Position numbers and translations under genes: made by a program. A DNA stretch of 55,771 nucleotides, from NCBI GenBank assembly GCA_028873695.1, contig JAPPNU010000058.1, positions 1-55,771 of the forward strand, written 5' to 3'. Each line of letters begins with the position of its first letter. Within the stretch, counting starts at the first letter, position 1. This DNA is from Gemmatimonadota bacterium (GTDB taxonomy: Bacteria > Latescibacterota > UBA2968 > GCA-2709665). Positions 43,813-51,525 of this stretch are shown one piece after another. The notes beneath the pieces are model-generated. The model was not told where the DNA came from and searched no databases. It saw only the letters and a program-made list of their open reading frames with translations.

Positions 43813-45987
43813 TCACCGGGATCCGGTTTCGGACGTGACGTATATGGGACTTGTCCAGGCCCTGGCGCCGTCGGTCTGGGTCACCCGCACCCAGTAGGGG
43901 TGACAGCCGTCCGGCAGTTCGGGCTCGCGGCAGGTGAAGGCGGCTTCGCTTCCGGCGCCGGCGGGCGCCAGTTCGAAGACAACGGCAATGTCGATTCCAC
44001 CCGCGGGTATCCGTACAGGCCCCTTCGCGATTTCCCGGAGTGTAACGGCGTGGGAGACGACGTCCGTTCTGAAGTCAATGGTCGCGTGGGGCGCGGCGTC
44101 GACGGTGAGTATGACGCCGTCGGCGTCTCCGGTGGTTACGGACTTCCAGGTCACGGCACGGTCTGAAACAGACTGGATACCCTCCGAAGCCGAATCGAAG
44201 GCGTACCCTTCGGCGCGGCGTATGCGGCCCTGGCTGAGGGTAAGGCCGCCGTCCCAGCGAACAAGCCGGTTGCGCGCACGAATCCGCTGGCCCGACCAGG
44301 CAATGCGGACCCTGTCATCCGCACGGGGAACGGTCTCCGGAAAGCTGTATACGAGCTTCAGGCCCCTGAATACTTCAACGCGCTCGATGGGGCCGGCGCC
44401 GATTACCTCAACGGCGATTTCGGGCGGACCCGACACCCTGACGTCCGAGCCCATCGGGTGTCCGTCGGCGGCGACGTTCACGAGGATTCGCTGGCCCGTG
44501 GTGCCATAGCAGCGCCGGGCTTTCAACGCTTCCCATATCCCGCGCCGGCTGAGTTCGGCGGCAAAGACGCACGTAAGGCCCCCGTACACGCCGAAGGAGC
44601 CGCTGCCGGGGTACGCGGCGCCCGGCCTGCCCTTGTGGTCGTCGCTTCCGGCGATGAACCCCACCCGATAGCCGTTTTCGAGGGCCAATTTGAGGAACCA
44701 TTCGAATTGGCCCCACTCGGAGTAGACTTCCACCAGGCGCTCGAGTTCGGGATCGTGCCAGTCCAGATTGGCGTAGCGGCCGCCCACGTGCGGCACAAGC
44801 AGTACGTCTCGTCCCTTCATCGCCCTGTAGAGGTCGGTTACGTGCAGGCAATCCGTGCGGACGTCCGATTTGTCCGGAATCAGCACGTGGCTGGAGCGGT
44901 GCAGGGGTCCGTCGTCCCCCGGAAAGTACACGTTGTGATCGCCGCCGACGGGCGTGTTTCCGGACCATTCGTACCCGACGAATGCGACAAACCGGCCGGG
45001 CTCGTTCTGAACGTTCGCCTGGTGTCTGATTTCCTCCCAGACGGCTTCGGTGATCTGAAAGTCGTTGCCCTGATGACCTGCGAAATCGACAAGTGCGGAT
45101 TCACGGGCGAAGCGGAAGTACGAGGACACGGGGTTTGTTCCGACGGTCTCTTCGCTCTGCCCGTGCAGGTCGCCCCAGTATGGCCGGTATCCGTTACCGG
45201 AGTCGACGCACCGCATCGGGTTGCTTTCCGCCTTCAGGCCCAGAGATCCGTCTTCGGCCCCGATGCGAAAAACGCCGCGCCGGGGCGCGACGACGTTATC
45301 AAACCTGCGGACTCCTCCGTCCCCAGGGGAAAACCGGAACGTCCCGGGCAGCCCCGACAGGCCGCCGGCGTCCACCGCGACTTCGCCGGTGTAGTCACGG
45401 CACGGATTTCCCCATGCGTCCTCAGCCTTTATGCCCGCCCATGCCGATTCGCCCGGAGCGGTTTCCGAAGCGCAGATGGCGACAAGCTTGTGCGGAGCGC
45501 CGCTGACGATGGGTACGGCGGGCGACGGGACCTCCACGTAGACCCAGGTTCCGCACCAGTCGACCGCCACGCGGAACTCGAACCGGTCCTTGCAGAAGGT
45601 CTGCGCACGGATCCCGGGAGCGCCGCCGGAGGTGTCGCCCAGGGTGAGGGTGACCGTGTCGCCTTCGGAAAGAGAGTCGTCGAAGACGTCGATGGTGACG
45701 CACAGGCGCCACGGGCGCACGTAGCGCTGTTTTTCGAAGGCGGGTCGGAGCGACGCGGGTCCCGACGTGGACACGGTGGCGTAACCGGGGGCGCCGGGCC
45801 TGTCGAATTGCGGCGCCTGCCAGTCGCTGACGTCGCGCCAGGCGAATTTAATGACGCCGCCGTCGTCCACGCCGTATCTGCCGGCGTGGTAGACGATGCG
45901 CCACGTGCCGGTGGCCCCGGCCGTGACCGGTCCTGACGGGTCTATTTCCGCCCATCCGTAACGCTCGCGGGTCTCCGCGTCGGCCAT
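43813..45987 (-). CDS. DUF3604 (PHP-like) domain protein
   Basis: 724 residues. The core at about 255-520 has the DUF3604 pattern: YRPYWGDLHGQSEETVGTNP, then DFAGHQGNDFQ, GYEWSGNTPVGGDHNVYF and GFIAGSDDHKGRPG. The conserved His and Asp residues are like those of PHP metal-dependent phosphoesterases. N- and C-terminal regions (about 1-250 and 520-724) look beta-rich and may be binding domains. There is no obvious signal peptide. DUF3604 proteins accompany sugar, choline-sulfate and sulfonate-related genes in marine bacteria, but no substrate is proven. The gene is separated from the GGT gene by 172 bp that carry the GGT promoter. Confidence 0.85.
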   Translation of the reverse strand: MADAETRERYGWAEIDPSGPVTAGATGTWRIVYHAGRYGVDDGGVIKFAWRDVSDWQAPQFDRPGAPGYATVSTSGPASLRPAFEKQRYVRPWRLCVTIDVFDDSLSEGDTVTLTLGDTSGGAPGIRAQTFCKDRFEFRVAVDWCGTWVYVEVPSPAVPIVSGAPHKLVAICASETAPGESAWAGIKAEDAWGNPCRDYTGEVAVDAGGLSGLPGTFRFSPGDGGVRRFDNVVAPRRGVFRIGAEDGSLGLKAESNPMRCVDSGNGYRPYWGDLHGQSEETVGTNPVSSYFRFARESALVDFAGHQGNDFQITEAVWEEIRHQANVQNEPGRFVAFVGYEWSGNTPVGGDHNVYFPGDDGPLHRSSHVLIPDKSDVRTDCLHVTDLYRAMKGRDVLLVPHVGGRYANLDWHDPELERLVEVYSEWGQFEWFLKLALENGYRVGFIAGSDDHKGRPGAAYPGSGSFGVYGGLTCVFAAELSRRGIWEALKARRCYGTTGQRILVNVAADGHPMGSDVRVSGPPEIAVEVIGAGPIERVEVFRGLKLVYSFPETVPRADDRVRIAWSGQRIRARNRLVRWDGGLTLSQGRIRRAEGYAFDSASEGIQSVSDRAVTWKSVTTGDADGVILTVDAAPHATIDFRTDVVSHAVTLREIAKGPVRIPAGGIDIAVVFELAPAGAGSEAAFTCREPELPDGCHPYWVRVTQTDGARAWTSPIYVTSETGSR

Positions 45988-46029
45988 TTCAGTTTCCCTT
46001 CAGGGTACGATTGAAAGCGGCTGCCGTGA

Positions 46030-46098
46030 CAGTCCGTTGACACGGGCGCTTTTCAGGTGACGCCCGTCGCAGCCCGGATGGGCTCGTTCAAAGGGCCG
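46030..46098. repeat. Internally deleted relic of the 160-bp element
   Basis: One end reads CAGTCCGTTGACACGGG and the other AGCCCGGATGGGCTCGTTCA then AAGGGCCG. Both termini are recognisable, but the middle is reduced to about 20 bases (total 69 against 160). It lies upstream of the DUF3604 gene, in the divergent region 45988-46330. Confidence 0.65.
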
Positions 46099-46238
46099 TC
46101 AAGGTTCCGCGGCAGGGAGGCGGCGCGTGACGGGCCAGCGTTCCCGGCTGCTCGAAAGGACGTCGGGCGAATTCAAGATATGGGTTATTGCAGGCGGGAC
46201 AAGAGAAATCAGGGCAGGGATTCACGCGCCCTTTCCGC

Positions 46239-46266
46239 TTGACGCGTGGTGGCTTCCGGGTTAACT
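46239..46266 (+). promoter_or_regulatory. Probable promoter for the glutaredoxin-like/rarA unit
   Basis: TTGACG (46239-46244), 16 bases, TTAACT (46261-46266), about 65 bases before the ATG at 46331. The -35 is one mismatch from consensus and the -10 two. The rest of the 343-bp region 45988-46330 has only the repeat relic. Confidence 0.45.
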
Positions 46267-46330
46267 TTTCGACGGATCGCGTCGTCCAAATTGCCGTTCA
46301 CGCCGCCCGGCAGGCCGCCGGTCAGACCCG

Positions 46331-46615
46331 ATGTCCGAACCCCTCCCCGTAGTCAGGCTTTTTTCCAGGAACGACTGTCATCTGTGCGACGTCGCGAAAG
46401 GGCGCATCCGGTCCGCCGGCCGGCGGGTCCCGTTTCGGCTTGAAATCGTCGATATCGACGCTGACGCCGATCTGGTTGCCCGATACAACGACCGGGTCCC
46501 GGTGGTGCACGTAAACGGGGAAGAAGTGTTCGCGTACCGCGTAAACGAGAGGGTCCTGGTGCGAAAGCTGAAATCGCTGTCGATACGCTTGAGGAGAGGA
46601 CATGGGCGGGGATGA
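46331..46615 (+). CDS. Glutaredoxin-like thioredoxin-fold protein (DUF836 type)
   Basis: 94 residues. The redox motif CHLC sits in FSRNDCHLCDVAKGRI at residues 11-26; the cis-proline is in RVPVVHVNGEEVF (about 55-67). This matches the DUF836/glutaredoxin-like group. It is a cytosolic dithiol protein of unknown partner. Its last 14 bases overlap the start of rarA, indicating co-translation. The C-terminus is basic (RLRRGHGRG). Confidence 0.85.
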   Translation: MSEPLPVVRLFSRNDCHLCDVAKGRIRSAGRRVPFRLEIVDIDADADLVARYNDRVPVVHVNGEEVFAYRVNERVLVRKLKSLSIRLRRGHGRG

Positions 46616-47936
46616 CCTGTTCGCCGCTCTGGAGCCGGAGGCGCCGCTTGCGGATCGGATGAGGCCGCGCAGCCTGGATGAAGTACGCGGGCAGGATCAC
46701 CTTACCGCGCCGGAAGCGCCGTTTCGAAAGCTGATCGAGAACGACCGGGCGCCGTCGATGATCTTCTGGGGGCCGCCGGGCTCGGGCAAGACCACGCTGG
46801 CGCGTCTCGTGGCCGAGTCCACGAAGAGCCGTTTCGTGGCTTTCAGCGCCGTCACCTCCGGGGTGAAGGAGGTGAGGGAAATCGTCGCGCGTGCGCGTGG
46901 GGACCGCCGGAACGGACGGCGGACCACGCTGTTCGTAGACGAGATTCACCGGTTCAATCGCGCACAACAGGATGCGTTTCTGCCGCACGTCGAAGACGGT
47001 ACCATCAGTCTGATCGGGGCCACGACGGAGAATCCCTCATTCGAGGTGAACGCGGCGTTGCTGTCGCGGACCCAGGTGTTCACGTTGCATCTGCTGGATG
47101 TTCCTTCGATATGCGAGATCCTGAATGCCGCGCTCGCGGAGGAGGGGCGCGGACTGCCGGGCCTCCGCGCCGACGTCGATGCCCTGGAGGCGATTGCAGG
47201 CGCGTCCGAGGGCGACGCCCGGCGCGCGCTCAATGTGCTGGAAACGGTTTCGGCGTCGCTGGAGAACGGCGCGATGGTGACCGCCGAGTCCGTTAAGGCG
47301 GCCATGGGCGGCAAGGCGTTGCTCTACGACAAGAGCGGCAAGGAACACTATAACCTGATTTCGGCGCTTCACAAGACCTTGAGGGACAGCGATCCGCATG
47401 CATCGCTATATTGGCTGGCGCGCATGCTGGAATCGGGCGAACACCCGCACTACATCCTGCGCCGCATGGTCCGGTTCGCGTCGGAGGATATCGGGAACGC
47501 GGATCCGCGGGCGCTTTCAATTGCGCTGGCCGCGAAAGACGCGTTCGACTTTCTGGGCAGTCCCGAAGGCGACCTGGCCATTGCGCACGCGGCCGTATAC
47601 CTGGCCACGGCGCCCAAGAGCAATTCGGTCTACACGGCCTATGGCGAGGCGCAGAAGGACGTCAGGGAGCAGCCGAATCTGCCTGTGCCGATGCATCTCA
47701 GAAATGCGCCGACGGACCTGATGCAGGAACTGGGATACGGGCAGGGTTATCAATACGCGCACGACGACCCCGACGGGGTTGTGTCGCAGAGCCATCTGCC
47801 GGAGAATCTGGAGGGCCGGGAGTATTATCGTCCGTCCGACCGGGGTTACGAACAGAGGATCCGGGAACTGATGAACTGGTGGGAAGCATTGAGAAGGCGA
47901 AAGTCTCGGGCGGCACGCGCACCGGATGAAGTTTAA
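46602..47936 (+). CDS. rarA: Replication-associated recombination protein A, AAA+ ATPase
   Basis: 444 residues, standard RarA/MgsA length. RarA acts at stalled forks with SSB. Visible are the N-terminal PLADRMRPRSLDEVRGQDHL, Walker A GPPGSGKTT (about 57-65), Walker B LFVDEIHRFN, sensor GATTENPSFEVN, and the C-terminal tetramerisation region (LYDKSGKEHYNLISALHKTL and VPMHLRNAPTDLM). The gene overlaps the glutaredoxin-like gene. The following 310 bp (47937-48246) carry no gene I can support. Confidence 0.96.
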   Translation: MGGDDLFAALEPEAPLADRMRPRSLDEVRGQDHLTAPEAPFRKLIENDRAPSMIFWGPPGSGKTTLARLVAESTKSRFVAFSAVTSGVKEVREIVARARGDRRNGRRTTLFVDEIHRFNRAQQDAFLPHVEDGTISLIGATTENPSFEVNAALLSRTQVFTLHLLDVPSICEILNAALAEEGRGLPGLRADVDALEAIAGASEGDARRALNVLETVSASLENGAMVTAESVKAAMGGKALLYDKSGKEHYNLISALHKTLRDSDPHASLYWLARMLESGEHPHYILRRMVRFASEDIGNADPRALSIALAAKDAFDFLGSPEGDLAIAHAAVYLATAPKSNSVYTAYGEAQKDVREQPNLPVPMHLRNAPTDLMQELGYGQGYQYAHDDPDGVVSQSHLPENLEGREYYRPSDRGYEQRIRELMNWWEALRRRKSRAARAPDEV

Positions 47937-48246
47937 CCTCGAAAGTGCATCCGCTACTGTGTATATTGTGGAGGACTGTTGTGCGCACATCGGCTTTGGT
48001 CGACTGTGCGCGGAATCTTCACGCATCGAGCAACTGACCTGAACGACATCGGGAAGGGAGGCGAAACATGAAGCTGAACGGAATTTTCCACGTATCCTAT
48101 CCGCCTCCAGAGGGTTTCTGACGGATTCGCAGCCGTACGTGTTGCAACTCGATCGCCCCTCCGGAGCCGCGGATAGGGATTTGTCCCGCGGTATTTTTGT
48201 GCCCGCAGGCGCGGGTTTTCATTATTCGGAGGTGATGATCGGGTTT

Positions 48247-48639
48247 ATGTACAATTCAGATTTCTGGGAAGTCCGGCTGAACCAGCGCGACCTGGAGAAG
48301 GTCCCCAACGAGGATGGAATCTGGTTCGAGTCGCGCGAAGACCGGCGGCTGCGGTACGTGTGGGAAGACCGGGTTGCCGATGCGGCCATCCGGATCATCG
48401 AAGCGTTCCCGCATTGCCTGACGGACAGGCAGAGGGAGGCGGCGCTGCTGTATTTCCGCCACGGGAAAACCCAGCGGGAGATCGCGGAGATTATGGGAAT
48501 CTCTCGCCGCGTGGTCAGCCAGCACCTGTTCGGCATTACGCGAGGAGGACGGCAGGTGGGTGGCGCGATGCGCAAATTGAGGAAGTATTGTGAGGCGGAG
48601 TCGCTGGGCCCGTGCGGCCGGGATTCCCCGTGGAGGTGA
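48247..48639 (+). CDS. Orphan sigma-region-4-like helix-turn-helix protein
   Basis: 130 residues from an ATG at 48247, the start best placed after GGAGGTG (48228-48234, 12-base gap). The frame is open to a GTG at 48139, so the N-terminus is uncertain. Residues about 58-95 have the sigma-70 region 4 pattern: LTDRQREAALLYFRHGKTQR then EIAEIMGISRRVVSQHL. The N-terminal part (WEVRLNQRDLEKVPNEDGIW, then RYVWEDRVADAAIRII) shows no region 2, so it is not a complete sigma factor. It may be a regulator or a small sigma-like accessory factor. It lies alone after rarA. Confidence 0.68.
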   Translation: MYNSDFWEVRLNQRDLEKVPNEDGIWFESREDRRLRYVWEDRVADAAIRIIEAFPHCLTDRQREAALLYFRHGKTQREIAEIMGISRRVVSQHLFGITRGGRQVGGAMRKLRKYCEAESLGPCGRDSPWR

Positions 48640-48688
48640 ACGTCGCCCGGCAGCCGGTCGAAGAGGGCCGTCAGAGCCCGCGGTCATA

Positions 48689-48710
48689 GCGACTTTGTCA
48701 ACGGGCCGCT
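48689..48710 (+). repeat. Right-end fragment of the 160-bp element
   Basis: GCGACTTTGTCAACGGGCCG matches the right terminus of the full element with two mismatches. It lies just beyond the 3' end of the enolase-superfamily gene at 48717. Confidence 0.5.
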
Positions 48711-48716
48711 AACCCG

Positions 48717-49919
48717 TCAGACCGCCCACTGTTTCATTCTTTCTTCGTCCAGTTCGACGCCGAGGCCGGGTTTTTCGAAGGGCTCGAGCGCGCCGTCCCG
48801 GTACCTGAACGGCGTCTTGCAGATGTCGTCCACCAGGAGGCCCGGCCCGACCAGGTCCGACGGCACCGTTACGTTTTGGGAAGCAACGGCCAGGTGGACG
48901 AACGCGGCGGTGCCGGGGCCCATCTCCACGGTGCTGCCCAGCAACACCGGGATGCCGGCCGCCTGCGCGATATGGATCAGGCGTTGACTGCGCAGAATGC
49001 CGCCCGCCTGGGAGGGGATGACGTTGATGACGTCCACGGCCCCGTGGCGTACGAGAGCCGTTGTAAAGCCGTCGTCGAAATCGGCCACGTGCTCGATGAT
49101 CTGAACGGAGGTCTTTTTCCGGACCCGTGCAAGGGAGCTGGCCGCCGCGTCGGCGTTTTCATTGATCCGTTCGGGATTGTCGTTGGCCACGGCCCGGTTC
49201 ACGGCAACCACCGGCGTCTCGCAGGCGTCGATGCCGGCCGCGGCCATGTCCCGGATCTTTCCGACGGCCTCGTCCTCCTCCCACGCGCCGCTGGCGTCGG
49301 CTTTCAGATACACGTCGGGACCCGCTACCCGGCGAAAACGCACGATGCGGTCAAGGTCGCGCGAATGGTCCTCGCCGACCTTGAGCTTGAACGCCCGGAG
49401 CCCCCGTGAGACCATTGTACTGATTTCATTTTCAAGCGCGTCGAGCTCCTCCAGCAGCGAGACGCCCCGCCGCATATAGGCGACCCAGCAGACGTCGACG
49501 CGTTTCTGACGGCGCCCGCCCAGGAGTTCGTAGAGGGGGGCGCCGTAGTGTTTTCCGGCAAGGTCGAGCAGGGCGACCTCCACGCCGAACAGCGTGAGAC
49601 TCCTGAGTTCCGGGTGGATCCCGGCGGGAAGTTCGTCGGCCATGCGGGCGCCCAGGTCGTTTCGATCTGCCACGTCGCCGTCTTTCAGCACTCGCAGGAG
49701 GAGATCGCGCAGGTCGCCGGCCCTGAGCGGATCCATCCGGTCCGCGATGTCCGGGACTTCGCCCAGGCCCAGGTGGCCGGTGTCCGTGAAGAACTCGAGG
49801 ATTTGATATCGGGACCGGCTGAGATCCTCCCCGGGCTGCAAGTTCTGCGGGTCCGCTGCATAGGTGGTATAGATGCGCGGCACCGAGACTTCCCGCACCC
49901 GGACGTCGGTGATCTTCAT
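48717..49919 (-). CDS. Enolase-superfamily enzyme, muconate-cycloisomerase / mandelate-racemase type
   Basis: 400 residues, normal for the family. The N-terminal capping domain is followed by the barrel with the KxK of strand 2 (FKLKVG, about 177-181), metal ligands in LKADASGAW (Asp) and ACETPV (Glu), and GGILRSQRLIHIAQAAGIPV on the later strands. The strand-6 position that is lysine in muconate cycloisomerase reads INVIPSQAGG, with no lysine. It is therefore not a standard cycloisomerase, and a dehydratase or epimerase activity on an unknown acid sugar is possible. It leads a co-directional catabolic run with a second, unlike, enolase-superfamily gene. Confidence 0.85.
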   Translation of the reverse strand: MKITDVRVREVSVPRIYTTYAADPQNLQPGEDLSRSRYQILEFFTDTGHLGLGEVPDIADRMDPLRAGDLRDLLLRVLKDGDVADRNDLGARMADELPAGIHPELRSLTLFGVEVALLDLAGKHYGAPLYELLGGRRQKRVDVCWVAYMRRGVSLLEELDALENEISTMVSRGLRAFKLKVGEDHSRDLDRIVRFRRVAGPDVYLKADASGAWEEDEAVGKIRDMAAAGIDACETPVVAVNRAVANDNPERINENADAAASSLARVRKKTSVQIIEHVADFDDGFTTALVRHGAVDVINVIPSQAGGILRSQRLIHIAQAAGIPVLLGSTVEMGPGTAAFVHLAVASQNVTVPSDLVGPGLLVDDICKTPFRYRDGALEPFEKPGLGVELDEERMKQWAV

Positions 49920-49937
49920 GGATGCGGCCCTCGTGGT

Positions 49938-50276
49938 TCAGACGGAACCGGTGATACCGAGCAGGTTACGTGTATAGGACAGGAGGCCGGCCGTGACGAT
50001 GCTGGCGATGAGCAGCACGCCCGCGGGCATCAGCTTGCGGGTTCTGATGAACCGGCTGAGCGATATGCCGGTTAGCAGCAGGGAAAGCATCAGGCCGATG
50101 AGCAATCCCGTTGCCGGGTCCGTGTGTCCGGTCCACCAGGCGTACAACGCGACCAGGCCGCTGATGCCGCCCGCGGCGAGCGAAACCGAACTGTCCGATT
50201 TGAGCTTGCCCACGACGCCGCCCGCGATCAGCAGAAGCCCGTAGAGCGCCAGGACGGTTTGTGCGAGTTGGAGCAT
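49938..50276 (-). CDS. TMEM14/UPF0136-like small membrane protein
   Basis: 112 residues with GGAGG seven bases before the ATG. Four hydrophobic helices are visible: VLALYGLLLIAGGVVG, VSLAAGGISGLVALYAWW, GLLIGLMLSLLLTGI and MPAGVLLIASIVTAGLLSY. The glycine-rich GGVVGKLKSDSSVSLAAGG and RTRKLMPAG are characteristic of TMEM14/UPF0136. Bacterial members have no assigned function. It sits 18 bp from the upstream enolase-superfamily gene and is probably co-transcribed with it. Confidence 0.75.
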   Translation of the reverse strand: MLQLAQTVLALYGLLLIAGGVVGKLKSDSSVSLAAGGISGLVALYAWWTGHTDPATGLLIGLMLSLLLTGISLSRFIRTRKLMPAGVLLIASIVTAGLLSYTRNLLGITGSV

Positions 50277-50333
50277 GGTTTACCTCCGGTTACGGATGTC
50301 GATCAACTTCAATTCAAAAAAAGACAACAGTCA

Positions 50334-50372
50334 AATTGGCCACAAAAAGCACAAAAGACACAAAAGGGTCCG
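50334..50372. repeat. Copy of the CACAAAA-type repeat
   Basis: GGCCACAAAAAGCACAAAAG followed by ACACAAAAGGGTC resembles the motifs at 13492-13530 and the inverse of 13621-13655. It lies in the 244-bp gap (50277-50520) before the second enolase-superfamily gene, which otherwise shows nothing. Confidence 0.6.
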
Positions 50373-50520
50373 GTGCCAAACGAGGTATCGAGATCGTTCA
50401 TTAGGATGGTGTTTCCGCTCACGTCCAGCGACTTGGTGTATCCTGGTAATCCGCAGTTAAATCGCCTTTATCAACTTGCACATATACGAATTAGCGTCCA
50501 TGAAGACATGCGAAACATGG

Positions 50521-51525
50521 TCAACCCGTGCGGTATTTCTCCACGGTGGCCACGTCCAGTTTCACGCCGAGACCCGGTCCCTCGGGCAGAATAAAGTGCC
50601 CGTCCTTTACGACGAGGGCGCCGTTCATGACGTCGGCCACGCGGGTGAACGGCAGTTCGTCGCACGGCAGGGTTGCGTTTGGAATGGTCGCCTGGACGTG
50701 CACGGAATACGCGGCGAGGACCCCCAGGCACAGACCGCCCATCTGCACCCAGCACGGGACGTCGCCGGCTTCCGCGATGGCGGCGGCCTTCTTCACCTGC
50801 TGCGCCGGTCCCCCCAGGTTGACGTAGTCGATGCACTCGGCCTTCAGCGCATTCAGAACGCCTCCGGGCGCGCCCAGGTGCAACGCGACGGGAATATGGG
50901 TTTTCTGGCGCAGGAGGCGATACCAGTCCAGATTGTTCTTGAGGACCGGATCTTCGAAGTTGGCGACCGTGCCGAAAGGCTCCAGCTCTTCCGCCAGGCG
51001 TGCGGCGACGGTGGGGTGCCGAAACGCCGTGTTGGGATCCACGCCCACGGTATAATCGGGCCCCGCGGCCTCTCTCATCAGCCGGACGGTTTCCACGATG
51101 TTCCAGGGTCGCGCCTTGAGTTTGTGGTTCGTAAAGCCCAGTCCGGCGCCGACCTCGGCCTCGGCAGCGGTCTCCTCGGGCTGCATGGCGCACGACCAGT
51201 AGGAGACGGGGATGCGGTCGCGGACCTTCTCCCCGAAAAAACGCCAGACAGGGACGCCGTAGGCCTGCCCGGCGACGTCCAGGAGCGCGCACGTGAAGGG
51301 ATCGGGCTGGGCGAACGGGTCCAGGCTGAGAGGATCTTTCCCGTTCAGCGCCGCGGCCCGTTCCGCGAATTGGGCCGGCTCGCCCTGGCATTCGCCGATG
51401 CCCTCGAGGCCGCCGTCGGTGTGGATGCGGCACAGCGTGATGGAATAGATCTTGGGATGGTACCTGGCAATCACCGGTATGGGCGGGACTTCCACTTCGA
51501 AAAGATCGATGTCTGTGATTCTCAC
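50521..51525 (-). CDS. Enolase-superfamily enzyme, mandelate-racemase-like, divergent metal site
   Basis: 334 residues from a GTG at 51525, chosen because AAAGGAGG lies six bases upstream; the longer open frame is less likely. The GTG overlaps the stop of the M14 gene (GTGA), so the two are translationally coupled. Capping-domain sequence TDGGLEGIGECQGEPAQFAE precedes the barrel. The strand-2 KxK is NHKLKARPW, and metal ligands are VGVDPNTAF (Asp) and VANFEDPV (Glu). At the third position it reads ALHLGAP, without the expected acidic residue. It is shorter than the other enolase-superfamily gene of this run. Substrate unknown, with activity even less certain. Confidence 0.78.
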   Translation of the reverse strand: MRITDIDLFEVEVPPIPVIARYHPKIYSITLCRIHTDGGLEGIGECQGEPAQFAERAAALNGKDPLSLDPFAQPDPFTCALLDVAGQAYGVPVWRFFGEKVRDRIPVSYWSCAMQPEETAAEAEVGAGLGFTNHKLKARPWNIVETVRLMREAAGPDYTVGVDPNTAFRHPTVAARLAEELEPFGTVANFEDPVLKNNLDWYRLLRQKTHIPVALHLGAPGGVLNALKAECIDYVNLGGPAQQVKKAAAIAEAGDVPCWVQMGGLCLGVLAAYSVHVQATIPNATLPCDELPFTRVADVMNGALVVKDGHFILPEGPGLGVKLDVATVEKYRTG

